A stretch of 64,000 nt of DNA from Pelagibacteraceae bacterium AG-337-G04 (GCA_003282205.1 QBZW01000002.1:1-64000), one strand, 5' to 3'; positions 1-8,268 are shown, counted from the first letter of the stretch. Program-made: numbers and translations. Notes: a model not told the origin generated them from the sequence alone.

Positions 1-1
1 A

Positions 2-175
2 TATGAGACATGTCAGAGATTAAAAGACATGGGATATATAATTAATAGACCTCCTAGAGATGGTCATATGGCTTTTGTAAGATCTCCAGATAAAATATCA
101 GTAGAAATACTTCAAGATGGTTATTTAGATCCTACAGAGCCATGGAAATCCATGGAAAATACAGGTATTTGGTAA
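2..175 (+). CDS. VOC-family (glyoxalase-like) protein, C-terminal fragment
   Basis: The window opens inside a gene. The frame beginning at base 2 stays open for 57 codons and stops with TAA at 173-175. The visible tail contains [10 protein letters not shown] followed by ISVEILQDG. This matches the last beta-strand region of vicinal-oxygen-chelate proteins such as lactoylglutathione lyase, where the Glu of the VEILQ-like segment is a typical metal ligand. The N-terminal half lies outside the window, so the substrate cannot be judged. It could be glyoxalase I or another VOC enzyme. It sits 10 bp upstream of panB on the same strand and may be cotranscribed with it. Confidence 0.7.
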   Translation, partial: YETCQRLKDMGYIINRPPRDGHMAFVRSPDKISVEILQDGYLDPTEPWKSMENTGIW

Positions 176-185
176 GCAGGTATAT

Positions 186-965
186 ATGCTTACAAAAACA
201 GGTAGGCTTGTTCTAAAAAAAAAAAAAAATTCTAAAATTGTTTGTCTGACTGCTTATTCAAAAAATATAGCAGAACAAATTGATAAATATGCAGATTTAA
301 TACTTGTCGGAGACTCTTTGGGTTCAGTTTTGTACAATTTTGATACAACAAGAAAAGTTAATTTATCAATGATGATTGAACACTCTAAGAGTGTAAGAAT
401 GGGAGTGAAAAAAGGTTTAATGATTGTAGATATGCCGTTCAATACTTATAAAAATAAATCGCAAGCACTTAAAAATTGTAGAAAAGTAATGGAAGAAACA
501 AAATGTGATGGAATAAAATTAGAGGGAGGAAGAAATATTAATGGAATTGTTAAACACTTAATGAAACATAAAATACCTGTAATGGGACACATAGGTATCA
601 CACCACAATCAGTAAGAGGAAAATTTAGATACAAAGGTAAATCAGAAATTGAAAAAAAAAATTTATTAAAAGATGCAAAATCTTTAGAAGACGCAGGTGT
701 ATTTGCAGTTGTTTTGGAATGTATTGAAAGAATAGCTTCTAAAGAAATTACAGAGTCAATAAAAATTCCTACAATAGGAATTGGTTCATCAAATTTTTGC
801 GATGGTCAGATTTTAGTTACAGATGATTTATTGGGATTAACAGATACTAAAATAAAATTTGTAAAAAAATACGCTGATTTAAAAAGTAATGTGAGGAAAG
901 CAATTAAAAAATTTAAGTTAGATGTTAAGAAGGGCTCATACCCGTCAATAAAATATTCTTATTAA
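186..965 (+). CDS. panB: 3-methyl-2-oxobutanoate hydroxymethyltransferase
   Basis: This is the first committed enzyme of pantothenate (vitamin B5) synthesis. It transfers a hydroxymethyl group from methylene-tetrahydrofolate to 2-oxoisovalerate to give ketopantoate, in the cytoplasm. The 259 aa length is close to the usual 260-265. The TIM-barrel metal and substrate residues are visible: VGDSLG (D43), VDMPF (D82), KLEGG (E113), MGHIG (H135) and LECIE (E178). An AGG-containing Shine-Dalgarno lies just before ATG 186. A 15-A run near codons 10-14 encodes a Lys stretch in the poorly conserved N-terminal part. The 3' end overlaps the convergent TerC-like gene by 4 bp. No other pantothenate gene is in the window. 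Confidence 0.93.
   Translation: MLTKTGRLVLKKKKNSKIVCLTAYSKNIAEQIDKYADLILVGDSLGSVLYNFDTTRKVNLSMMIEHSKSVRMGVKKGLMIVDMPFNTYKNKSQALKNCRKVMEETKCDGIKLEGGRNINGIVKHLMKHKIPVMGHIGITPQSVRGKFRYKGKSEIEKKNLLKDAKSLEDAGVFAVVLECIERIASKEITESIKIPTIGIGSSNFCDGQILVTDDLLGLTDTKIKFVKKYADLKSNVRKAIKKFKLDVKKGSYPSIKYSY
215..229 (+). repeat. Run of 15 A inside the panB coding region
   Basis: Fifteen consecutive A residues encode the Lys run near the PanB N-terminus. It is among the longest homopolymers I noticed in the window. Such runs are prone to replication or transcriptional slippage and to sequencing error. The panB frame is intact as given. Confidence 0.85.
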
Positions 966-1576
966 AAATATTTTTTAAACTCTTCGTTAATATTTAAAAC
1001 TTCTAAATCTACAAGTCCTCCAATAATAAGTTGTATTGCGAGTATAAGAATAAATGCCATTCCAACATAGACGACCCATAAATGTTTCTGGACATAATTA
1101 GCTAAATAAGTTGCCATTGCACCTGTAAGTACTACAGATAAAATTAAACCAAAAATCATAAATCCAAAGTTACCTTTAGAAGCTCCAACTACACCTATAA
1201 CATTATCAAAACTAATTGTAATATCTGCAAAAAGAACTTTATACATACCCTTTGCAAATGATGGTTCTAAAGATTTTTTAGTAGGTGATTTAGTTTGTTT
1301 TTGAACTTGTAAAAGATCTTTTCTTAAATCGTTAACTATCCAAATTAACAGTAAACCTCCTAGAATCTTTATAAAGTAAAATTTGAATAAATAGGTTGCA
1401 AATACTGCAAATAAAACTTTAAAGACTAAAGCCCCGACTACTCCCCAAAATATAATTTTTTTTCTATTTTTTGGGACAAAATTAGATGCGATAAGGCCAA
1501 TTATTATGGCATTATCAGCAGTTAAAATTATATTTATAAATATAATTTGGAGTAAAATAAGGGCTTCTTCGATCAA
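962..1576 (-). CDS. TerC/YjbE-family integral membrane protein
   Basis: This is a 204 aa polytopic inner-membrane protein of the TerC family. Members are linked to metal-ion homeostasis (tellurite resistance, Mn2+ export), but the role here is unknown. Paired acidic membrane motifs are visible: ADNA at about residues 20-23 and SFDNV at 122-126, the two repeats that carry the family's conserved Asp-Asn. Hydrophobic segments lie near 5-30, 43-66, 68-81, 116-131, 136-160 and 167-189. A hydrophilic Lys/Gln-rich loop spans about 84-110. The start is TTG at 1576. The frame begins only a few bases after a plausible -10 element, so the mRNA may be nearly leaderless. Manganese export is possible but not shown. 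Confidence 0.8.
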   Translation of the reverse strand: MIEEALILLQIIFINIILTADNAIIIGLIASNFVPKNRKKIIFWGVVGALVFKVLFAVFATYLFKFYFIKILGGLLLIWIVNDLRKDLLQVQKQTKSPTKKSLEPSFAKGMYKVLFADITISFDNVIGVVGASKGNFGFMIFGLILSVVLTGAMATYLANYVQKHLWVVYVGMAFILILAIQLIIGGLVDLEVLNINEEFKKYF

Positions 1577-1585
1577 GATAACTAT

Positions 1586-1613
1586 ATAATAGTAGTATTT
1601 TCTAATTATTCAA
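1586..1613 (-). promoter_or_regulatory. Possible sigma70 promoter for the TerC-like gene
   Basis: On the minus strand TTGAAT (1608-1613) is followed 16 bases later by TATTAT (1586-1591). A start about 7 bases downstream of the -10 would place the 5' end only a few bases before the TTG codon at 1576. In such AT-rich DNA promoter matches arise by chance, so this is tentative. Confidence 0.35.
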
Positions 1614-1679
1614 TAAAACATAGAAAATTTTTTATTGATTTAACAAATAATACATAATCAGATGTATTTTTTTAAAAAT

Positions 1680-1686
1680 AAGGAGG
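1680..1686 (+). promoter_or_regulatory. Strong Shine-Dalgarno site of dctP
   Basis: AAGGAGG lies 4 bases before the ATG at 1691. It is one of the best ribosome-binding sites in a window where many genes show none, which fits high production of a periplasmic binding protein. Confidence 0.75.
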
Positions 1687-1690
1687 ATTA

Positions 1691-2662
1691 ATGAAAAATT
1701 TAAAAACTTTAATTTCTATTTTATTTTCTGTTTTGTTAACCACTAATGTAAATGCTGCTGAGAAGTGGGATATGGCGTTAGCTTACGGTGCAAGCAATTT
1801 TCATTCTGCTAATGCTGCAGAATTTGCTAAAAACGTTTCGGAAAAAAGTGGAGGTAAATTAACTATTGTAACTCATCCTGGAGGATCATTATTTAAAGGT
1901 GGAGAAATCTTTAGAGCTGTTAGAACTGGTCAAGCTCAAATGGGAGAGAGATTTATGTCGGCTCTTGGAAAAGTAGATCCTATTCTTGAGATTGATTCAC
2001 AACCATTCTTAGCAACATCTTATGATGATGCTATGAAACTTTATCAAGCATCGAAACCAGCAATCATAGAAAGCTTGAGTCAAAAGGGATTAGTATTTTT
2101 GTATGCTGTGCCATGGCCTGCACAAGGTTTGTATAGTAAAAACGAGATTAATAGTGTTAGTGATTTAAAAGGTTTGAAATTTAGAGCTTATAATTCAGCA
2201 ACAATTAGAATTGCTGAACTTACTGGAATGGCTCCAACAAAAATTGAAGCTGCAGAAATAAGTCAAGCATTTTCAACTGGAGCAGTAGAGAGCATGATTA
2301 CTTCGCCAACTACTGGAAAAAATAAAAAAATTTGGGAGAACGGAGTAAAATATTTCTATGATATAGCTGCATGGTTCCCAAAAAATATGGTAGTTGCTCA
2401 TAGAGGATCTTGGAACAAACTAGATACAGATACTCAAAATTTAATAATGAAAGAAGCAACTGCTGCAGAAGAAAAAGGTTGGATGCTTTCAAGAGTTGGA
2501 AATATTGAGGATAAAAAAGCTTTAGCTGCTGCAGGAATGACAGTAGGCAAAGTAAACGCTGATCTAGAAAAACATTTCCAAAAAGTTGGAAAAAAAATGG
2601 CAAAGGAATGGAAGAAAAAGGCTGGTAAAACAGGATCTAGCGTTCTTGCTGCTTACAAATAA
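1691..2662 (+). CDS. dctP: TRAP transporter substrate-binding protein, DctP family
   Basis: This is the periplasmic solute receptor of a tripartite ATP-independent periplasmic transporter. It captures an organic anion and delivers it to the DctQ/DctM membrane complex. It has 323 aa. A Sec signal peptide covers residues 1-22 with cleavage after NVNA. The conserved DctP core follows, including GLKFRAYNS (R165, the equivalent of the carboxylate-binding arginine) and the AEISQAFSTGAVES segment at about 188-201. A strong Shine-Dalgarno and a 114 bp divergent upstream region suggest its own promoter. The ligand cannot be read from the sequence; C4-dicarboxylates, 2-oxo acids and other carboxylates are all possible. 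A hairpin separates it from dctQ and probably raises its expression relative to the membrane subunits. Confidence 0.92.
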   Translation: MKNLKTLISILFSVLLTTNVNAAEKWDMALAYGASNFHSANAAEFAKNVSEKSGGKLTIVTHPGGSLFKGGEIFRAVRTGQAQMGERFMSALGKVDPILEIDSQPFLATSYDDAMKLYQASKPAIIESLSQKGLVFLYAVPWPAQGLYSKNEINSVSDLKGLKFRAYNSATIRIAELTGMAPTKIEAAEISQAFSTGAVESMITSPTTGKNKKIWENGVKYFYDIAAWFPKNMVVAHRGSWNKLDTDTQNLIMKEATAAEEKGWMLSRVGNIEDKKALAAAGMTVGKVNADLEKHFQKVGKKMAKEWKKKAGKTGSSVLAAYK

Positions 2663-2677
2663 AATTAATATAATGAG

Positions 2678-2707
2678 AAAGGCCGTTTAAAAAAAACGGC
2701 CTTTTTT
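2678..2707 (+). terminator. Terminator-like hairpin between dctP and dctQ, abutting the dctQ ATG
   Basis: AAAGGCCGTTT (2678-2688) pairs perfectly with AAACGGCCTTT (2694-2704), with a short A loop. A run of six T (2702-2707) follows, and the very next base begins the dctQ ATG (2708). This has the form of an intrinsic terminator or attenuator. It is GC-rich against the background and leaves no separate Shine-Dalgarno for dctQ. Confidence 0.85.
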
Positions 2708-3196
2708 ATGTTAGAAAAAATTAATAAATCCTTAAATAATCTCTATAATTTCTCAGGATATATTGCTGCATTTTTTTTAATTCTGATAGCAGTTTTTATT
2801 TTAACTGGAATTGCCTCAAGAATGTTTGGTTTTTATATAAGAGGTTTAGCTGAGTATTCTGGTTACTGTATGGCAGCTTCCTCATTTTTTGCACTTTCAT
2901 ATACTTTTGTAAATGGAGGTCATATTAGGATCACATTATTTTTAGAAAAAGCCACCGATCTAAGAAAAAAGTTTCTAGAAATTTGGAGTTTAATCATTGC
3001 ATCTATCTTTTCTGGATATATGGCCTTTTATTTTCTAAAAATGCTTAAGATATCTTATGAGTTTCAAGAAAGAAGCGAAGGAGCTGATGAGATTTTAATT
3101 TGGATACCACAATCAAGTGTAGCAATTGGTTCATTGTTATTTTTTGTATGTGTCTTTCATCAATTAATTTTAAGAATAGGTAATAAGTATGATTGA
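2708..3196 (+). CDS. dctQ: TRAP transporter small membrane subunit
   Basis: This is the small permease subunit of the TRAP transporter, pairing with DctM in the inner membrane. It has 162 aa and four hydrophobic helices at about 17-37, 49-68, 92-112 and 133-153, which is the standard DctQ topology. ATG 2708 is the only sensible start, because it gives the usual short amphipathic N-terminus before the first helix. That codon begins directly after the T-run of the upstream hairpin, with no visible ribosome-binding site. Translation may therefore depend on read-through transcripts or a melted hairpin. The gene overlaps dctM by 8 bp, suggesting coupled translation. Confidence 0.9.
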   Translation: MLEKINKSLNNLYNFSGYIAAFFLILIAVFILTGIASRMFGFYIRGLAEYSGYCMAASSFFALSYTFVNGGHIRITLFLEKATDLRKKFLEIWSLIIASIFSGYMAFYFLKMLKISYEFQERSEGADEILIWIPQSSVAIGSLLFFVCVFHQLILRIGNKYD

Positions 3197-4499
3197 AATT
3201 TTATTAGCAATTTTTTTTATCAGTGTTTTATTATTTTTTTTAGGATCTGGGATATGGGTAGCCATCAGTATGGTTGGGGTATCTTCAATAGGTATGATTT
3301 TGTTTACCTCTAGACCAGTAGGAGATGCAATGGCCACAACTATATGGGGAGCTTCGTCATCATGGACACTAACAGCATTACCGTTATTTGTGTGGATGGG
3401 TGAAATCCTTTTTAGAACTAAATTATCTGAAAATTTATTTGAGGGATTGGCACCATGGCTTCAGAAATTACCTGGAGGTTTGGTACACGTTAATGTTCTT
3501 GGTTGCGCATTGTTTGCTGCTATCTCAGGATCATCTGCTGCAACAGTTGCAACTGTTGGAAAAATGTCAATTCCAGAACTAAGAAAAAGAAACTATCCTG
3601 AAAAAATTTTGCTTGGAAGTTTGGCAGGTTCAGGAACTTTAGGTCTTTTAATTCCACCCTCAATAATTTTAATTATTTATGGTGTAACCGTTCAAGAGTC
3701 AATTGCAAAACTGTTTATAGCTGGAATAATTCCAGGAATAATGATTGCTCTGATCTTTATGGGCTATGTAATTGTTTGGTCTTTATTAAATAAAAATAAA
3801 ATGCCTACTAATTATGAAAATTTTACATTTTTAAATAAAATAGGTAAATCCAAACAATTAATTCCAGTTATTTTATTAATACTTGGTGTGATAGGTTCAA
3901 TTTATACCGGTATAGCAACAGCAACAGAGGCCGCATCTTTAGGTGTTGTTGGAGCTTTAATTCTCTCTTATTTTCAAAAGAGCTTAACTTTAAAAACATT
4001 TAAAGACTCCTTGTTAGGAGCAACTAAAACTTCGTGTATGATTGCATTTATTCTAGCTGGTGCAACTTTCTTGTCACTTGCAATGGGATTTACAGGTTTG
4101 CCTAGAAATCTAGCGTTGTGGATACAGAATATGGAGTTATCACCGTATGTATTAATATTTGTATTAATGATTTTTTACATAATTCTTGGAATGTTTCTTG
4201 ATGGAATTTCTGCTGTTGTTCTAACAATGGCTATCATTGAACCAATGATAAGGCAGGCAGGCTTTGATATGATTTGGTTTGGAATATTTTTAGTTATTGT
4301 TGTAGAAATGGCTCAAATTACACCACCTGTAGGTTTTAATCTATTTGTTCTCCAAGGAATGGCAAACAAAGATATGGGTTTCATAGCAAAAAGTGCCTTC
4401 CCATTATTTTTATTAATGATTTTTGCAGTCCTATTAATTGTACTGTTCCCACAAATCGCTTTATGGATGCCCGAACAAATGATTCAAAATATCAATTAG
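3189..4499 (+). CDS. dctM: TRAP transporter large permease subunit
   Basis: This is the large channel-forming subunit, which moves solute with a sodium or proton gradient. It has 436 aa, the family's usual length, with about twelve hydrophobic segments. Family signatures include the SGSSAATVATVG region (about 113-124), where small residues line the transport site, the LLIPPSIILIIYG segment, and the ATEAASLG repeat in the second half. It overlaps the end of dctQ by 8 bp. Its stop region overlaps the convergent TPR gene by 4 bp, so there is no room for a separate terminator. Confidence 0.93.
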   Translation: MIEILLAIFFISVLLFFLGSGIWVAISMVGVSSIGMILFTSRPVGDAMATTIWGASSSWTLTALPLFVWMGEILFRTKLSENLFEGLAPWLQKLPGGLVHVNVLGCALFAAISGSSAATVATVGKMSIPELRKRNYPEKILLGSLAGSGTLGLLIPPSIILIIYGVTVQESIAKLFIAGIIPGIMIALIFMGYVIVWSLLNKNKMPTNYENFTFLNKIGKSKQLIPVILLILGVIGSIYTGIATATEAASLGVVGALILSYFQKSLTLKTFKDSLLGATKTSCMIAFILAGATFLSLAMGFTGLPRNLALWIQNMELSPYVLIFVLMIFYIILGMFLDGISAVVLTMAIIEPMIRQAGFDMIWFGIFLVIVVEMAQITPPVGFNLFVLQGMANKDMGFIAKSAFPLFLLMIFAVLLIVLFPQIALWMPEQMIQNIN

Positions 4500-4975
4500 T
4501 ATTTTGATTTTTTTGTTCCTTCAATAATTTCTTTTAACTCTTGATACTCCTCACAATTACAACTTTGCAAAACTTCCAATCTTTCTTTTGCTAAATCAAT
4601 TCTGTTAGTTACAACATATAATTCACCTAAGTATTCATTTATACCAACATGCTTTGGATCGACTTGTAAACCTAACAAATAATATTTTTCTCCTGCTTCA
4701 AAGTCTCCAAGTTTTCTAGTTGTAAAACCCAGGTAGTTTAGTGTATCAGCTTGTAAGGGCTTTTCTTTGTCGAGTTTTAATAAAATTTTTTGAGCTTTTT
4801 CGTATCTTTTTAATGCTTTATCCATTTTATTTTTGGATTCATATTTCTTAGCTGCTTCAATTATTTTTACAGCATTTTTATAGCTTGGTTTTTTATCTGA
4901 TGAAGTTGTGCCAGCAGCAAAAGTTTCAACAGTTAAAAATAAGAATATTAGAAGAGTAAATAGTTTTTTAATCAT
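4496..4975 (-). CDS. Periplasmic TPR-repeat protein
   Basis: This is a 159 aa exported protein with a signal peptide over about residues 1-20 (cleavage near ETFA). About three degenerate tetratricopeptide helices follow (roughly 45-75, 77-110 and 111-150); the motif NYLGFTTRKLGDFEAGEKYY is a recognisable TPR unit. TPRs mediate protein-protein contacts, and no catalytic residue is visible. It lies 2 bp downstream of pxpA on the same strand, so the two are probably cotranscribed. It may assist a periplasmic complex, but its partner is unknown. Confidence 0.75.
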   Translation of the reverse strand: MIKKLFTLLIFLFLTVETFAAGTTSSDKKPSYKNAVKIIEAAKKYESKNKMDKALKRYEKAQKILLKLDKEKPLQADTLNYLGFTTRKLGDFEAGEKYYLLGLQVDPKHVGINEYLGELYVVTNRIDLAKERLEVLQSCNCEEYQELKEIIEGTKKSKY

Positions 4976-4977
4976 AA

Positions 4978-5751
4978 TTATATAAACTTTTTCATTTTAT
5001 TTAGAGGCTTTAATTCTAAATTATTTTTAATCAAGTTTTCTCTTACCTGTTTTGCGGTCGAAAGAGAACTTGCGTTATCTCCATGTATGCAAATTGAATC
5101 GATTTCACAAGGTATTTGTTTTCCACTGTGACAATTAAGAGTTTGGTTTTTTACCATATTGAATACATGTTCTTTAGCTCGCTCAGGATCGGTTATTAGG
5201 GCATGATCCTTACTTCTTGACACAAGCGTTCCATCGTCTTCATAATTTCTATCTGCAAAAATTTCACATGCAATTTTCATATTTAATTTTTTGGCTGCAA
5301 TTTCCATTTTTGAACCTGTTGGTACTAAATAAATTATGTCTTTATCAATACTATAAATAGTTTTTGCCAAAATTGTTGCCAGCTCAAGGTCCTCACAAGC
5401 CATATTATTTAAGGCTCCATGTGGTTTAATATGAGAAACCTTTTCATTTAATTTAATGGCAATATTTTGCAAAATTTCATATTGATCTACTAAAAGCTTA
5501 GAAATTTCATCAGCACCAAGATTAATCCGTTTTCTTCCAAAGTTTTCTGGATCATTGAAAGATGGATGTGCACCAATACTTACATCATTTTGCTTTGAAA
5601 TCTCCACAATTTCCCTCATAGTTTCCTCATCTCCAGCGTGGTACCCACAAGCCACATTTGCAGAGTTTACTATTTTGAGTAAATCGGGATCATTCTTATT
5701 TGAATGATGCTTTGATTTTTCACCTAAATCACAATTTAAATTAATTTCCAT
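4978..5751 (-). CDS. pxpA: 5-oxoprolinase subunit A (LamB/YcsF family)
   Basis: PxpA works with PxpB and PxpC to open 5-oxo-L-proline to glutamate using ATP, in the cytoplasm. Family hallmarks are visible: INLNCDLGE at the N-terminus, SANVACGYHAGDE near residues 33-45, SIGAHPSFNDPENFGRK, and IKPHGALNN. I start at ATG 5751 (257 aa) rather than the longer frame to 5775, because family members begin just before NCDLGE. The longer start would also leave only 3 bp to the divergent pxpB. Most bacteria encode pxpA in the same direction as pxpB and pxpC; here it is divergent and followed by the TPR gene. Confidence 0.9.
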   Translation of the reverse strand: MEINLNCDLGEKSKHHSNKNDPDLLKIVNSANVACGYHAGDEETMREIVEISKQNDVSIGAHPSFNDPENFGRKRINLGADEISKLLVDQYEILQNIAIKLNEKVSHIKPHGALNNMACEDLELATILAKTIYSIDKDIIYLVPTGSKMEIAAKKLNMKIACEIFADRNYEDDGTLVSRSKDHALITDPERAKEHVFNMVKNQTLNCHSGKQIPCEIDSICIHGDNASSLSTAKQVRENLIKNNLELKPLNKMKKFI

Positions 5752-5778
5752 ACTATAAAGCTTAAAGTATAACATGAC

Positions 5779-6453
5779 ATGATTAAAAATATATCAAATC
5801 TTGGTGACGCAGCATTGTACTGTGACTTTGGTAATGAGGTAAATAAAGAAATAAACAGAAATGTTATAAATTATTTTAATAATTTAAGAGATAGTAATTT
5901 TTTAGGTATTACAAATATTACACCAAGTTATAATAAATTAGTAATTAGTTTCGATTTAAAACTTACAAGCTTTGCTAAATTAAAAAAACAAGTTGAAAAT
6001 TTAGAGTTAAAAAAAATAAATAATTCAAAAAATAATCTAATTAAAATCCCAGTTTGTTACGTAGAGGAATTCGCACTAGATATAAACCGTTTACAAAAAT
6101 TATTAAAAATAAATGAAGCAAAAATTTATGAAACATTTTTTTCAAAAAATTATTATTGTTATATGACAGGTTTTATTGCGGGAATGCCATTCTTAGGAGA
6201 TATAGATAAATCTCTTTTTGCAAAGCGTTTAGAAACACCAAGAGTTAAGGTCCCAAAAAATTCTGTAGGTATAACAGAGCAATTTTGTAATATTTATACT
6301 TTTGAAAGTCCAGGTGGTTGGAATATAATTGGCAAAACACCAGTTAATATTTTTGATAATAAAAATAACACTAAACCAAATCTAATTAATCCAGGTGATA
6401 CAATATCATTTTACCCAATTTCTAAACTTGAGTATGAAAAAAAATATAAATAA
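5779..6453 (+). CDS. pxpB: 5-oxoprolinase subunit B (KipI family)
   Basis: This is a 224 aa protein of the KipI / allophanate-hydrolase-subunit-1 family, the B subunit of the PxpABC ATP-dependent 5-oxoprolinase. The conserved core reads GFIAGMPFLGD (about 134-144), then PRVKVPKNSVGI, and SPGGWNIIGKTP near residue 175-186. These match the usual GFxPGFxYLG, PR..VP.GSVxI and SPGGW..IGRTP motifs. It overlaps pxpC by about 20 bp. It could in principle belong to a urea-carboxylase-like enzyme, but the adjacent pxpA and pxpC favour 5-oxoprolinase. Confidence 0.88.
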   Translation: MIKNISNLGDAALYCDFGNEVNKEINRNVINYFNNLRDSNFLGITNITPSYNKLVISFDLKLTSFAKLKKQVENLELKKINNSKNNLIKIPVCYVEEFALDINRLQKLLKINEAKIYETFFSKNYYCYMTGFIAGMPFLGDIDKSLFAKRLETPRVKVPKNSVGITEQFCNIYTFESPGGWNIIGKTPVNIFDNKNNTKPNLINPGDTISFYPISKLEYEKKYK

Positions 6454-7393
6454 AAATTATTTTGAGGTATTACGACCAGGTATCAATTCTACATTTCAAG
6501 ACAATGGTAGAAATAATTTTTATCACATAGGCATACCTTTTAGTGGTGCAATGGATAATAGGAATTTTTTATTAGCAAACACCATTTCAAACAACGGAAT
6601 AAATAATCCAGTCCTAGAATTTGCATATCAAGGCCCAAAATTGAAATATATTGGAGAAAATATCTCCATCAATGTTACTGGAGATGTAAATTTTAAAGTT
6701 ATTAGAAATAACAAAAATTTAGAATTTAGTTGTTACGAAAATATTATTTTAGAGAATAATGATTGCTTAGATATACTGTCTACCAATCGATCAGTATATG
6801 GTTATTTATCTATTGGAGGCAAATTTGAGGTAGATTATTATTTAAATAGTTGTTCTACAAATACTAAGGCTAAAATTGGCGCGAATAGTGGGGAAAAACT
6901 TGAGAAAGGGCAAATAATTCATGTAAAAAATATAAAAAAAATCCTGCCAAAAAATAAAATAGAATACCTAAATTCTAAAATTGAAAATATTAGAATAATA
7001 AAAGGACCCCATTTTGATTATTTTTCAAAGGATGCAATTGATTTATTTTTTGGCAATGAATTTAATATAACGAAATTAAGTGACCGTATGGGAATAAGAC
7101 TAAAAGGATCTAAGATTAGTAATATTAAAAATACAAATATAAAGTCGGAAGGGTTAGTGAAGGGTGTTATACAAATCACTGCCGATGGGGATCCAATAAT
7201 TATGCTATCAGATCATGGAACCATAGGGGGTTACCCTAAAATTGGAGTTGTAATAAGTGCTGATTATGACAAACTAGTACAAATACCTCCTGGATCAAAA
7301 ATTAAATTTAAAGAAATTAATTTAAAAGATGCAGAAACTATTTTTAAATTGTATGAGATGGAAACTCAAAATTTGATTTCCAATATTAAATGA
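6434..7393 (+). CDS. pxpC: 5-oxoprolinase subunit C (KipA family)
   Basis: This is the third subunit of 5-oxoprolinase, related to KipA and biotin-dependent carboxyltransferase domains. The family start is recognisable: FEVLRPGINSTFQDNGR, then HIGIPFSGAMD, and GVIQITADGDPIIMLSDHGTIGGYPKIG near the C-terminal third. I use ATG 6434 (319 aa), because the 13 codons from 6395 lie inside pxpB and do not resemble the family. The overlap with pxpB is 20 bp, and the stop overlaps the next start in ATGA (7390-7393), so pxpB, pxpC and the DMT permease are very likely one transcript. Confidence 0.9.
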   Translation: MKKNINKNYFEVLRPGINSTFQDNGRNNFYHIGIPFSGAMDNRNFLLANTISNNGINNPVLEFAYQGPKLKYIGENISINVTGDVNFKVIRNNKNLEFSCYENIILENNDCLDILSTNRSVYGYLSIGGKFEVDYYLNSCSTNTKAKIGANSGEKLEKGQIIHVKNIKKILPKNKIEYLNSKIENIRIIKGPHFDYFSKDAIDLFFGNEFNITKLSDRMGIRLKGSKISNIKNTNIKSEGLVKGVIQITADGDPIIMLSDHGTIGGYPKIGVVISADYDKLVQIPPGSKIKFKEINLKDAETIFKLYEMETQNLISNIK

Positions 7394-8268
7394 ATTTTAT
7401 TTCAAAGATACCAGGTCCATTGTTAATCTTTTTAGGTGCTTTTTGTCTTAGTTTTGGTGGGTTGATTGTTAAATCATTTGAAGGATCAACTTTATGGCAA
7501 ATCTTATTTTGGAGACAAGTTTTTTTTATAATTGTTGTAACTATATTTTTAATTGTATCTTACAAAAGAGAGGTATTTAAAAAAATTTATGTATCGGGAA
7601 TTCCTGGCTTAATTGGTGGAATTATATTGGGTATTGGATTTAGCAGTTATGTTTTTGCTATGTACAATACTACTGTTGCAAATACAAATTTCATAATACA
7701 AACACAAACAATTTTCTTAGCGATATTTGGATATTTTTTTTTAAAAGAAAAAATTTCAAAAATTACTTTAGCTTCTATTATTTTAGCAATTTCTGGATTA
7801 ATTTTAATGCTAGGAAATACTCTATCAAGTGGACAAATGTCTGGAAATATTGTTGCCTTTGTTATGCCAATTACCTTTGCAACTCTAATTTTAATTGTAA
7901 GAAGATATCCTCATGTAGATATGGTACCCCTACAATTAGTTGCAGGAATAGTTGCAATGATAATAGGTTTTTTAGCTTCAACAAAAATTTCTATATCTTT
8001 AAATGATATGTTTTTGGCATTTTTATCTGGGACATTTCAAATAGGACTTGGCTTTATTTTAATAACAATTGGTGCGAGAAAAACTCTATCAGCTATGGTT
8101 GGCATAATAATGCTTACAGAGGCAATACTTGGTCCTCTTTGGGCATGGCTATTTGTAAATGAAAACCCTTCATTCTACGTATTAATAGGAGGAAGCATTA
8201 TAATTCTTGCAGTTTTTCTACAATTTGTCTCATCTTTTACAAAAGAAAATAAATATAATCCTCAATAA
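7390..8268 (+). CDS. EamA/DMT-family permease
   Basis: This is a 292 aa inner-membrane protein of the drug/metabolite transporter superfamily. Ten hydrophobic helices are arranged as two EamA repeats (roughly 1-140 and 150-285). The first repeat contains the typical NTTVANTNFIIQTQTIFLAIFGYFFLKE stretch around helix 4, positions 96-123. Substrates of this superfamily range from amino acids to drugs and cannot be predicted here. It overlaps pxpC by 4 bp and the next flavoprotein gene by 1 bp (TAATG at 8266-8270). It therefore physically links the 5-oxoprolinase genes to the lipid island and may be cotranscribed with either. It is one of four DMT permeases in the window. Confidence 0.88.
   Translation: MNFISKIPGPLLIFLGAFCLSFGGLIVKSFEGSTLWQILFWRQVFFIIVVTIFLIVSYKREVFKKIYVSGIPGLIGGIILGIGFSSYVFAMYNTTVANTNFIIQTQTIFLAIFGYFFLKEKISKITLASIILAISGLILMLGNTLSSGQMSGNIVAFVMPITFATLILIVRRYPHVDMVPLQLVAGIVAMIIGFLASTKISISLNDMFLAFLSGTFQIGLGFILITIGARKTLSAMVGIIMLTEAILGPLWAWLFVNENPSFYVLIGGSIIILAVFLQFVSSFTKENKYNPQ

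Noticed and set aside
2310-2603. 97 aa antisense frame opposite dctP
   Set aside because: It is Leu/Phe-rich and lies wholly inside the strongly supported dctP, so it is a by-product of AT-rich reading in the opposite strand.
5752-5775. Upstream start for pxpA adding eight residues
   Set aside because: It would leave 3 bp to the divergent pxpB, and family members begin at the later Met.
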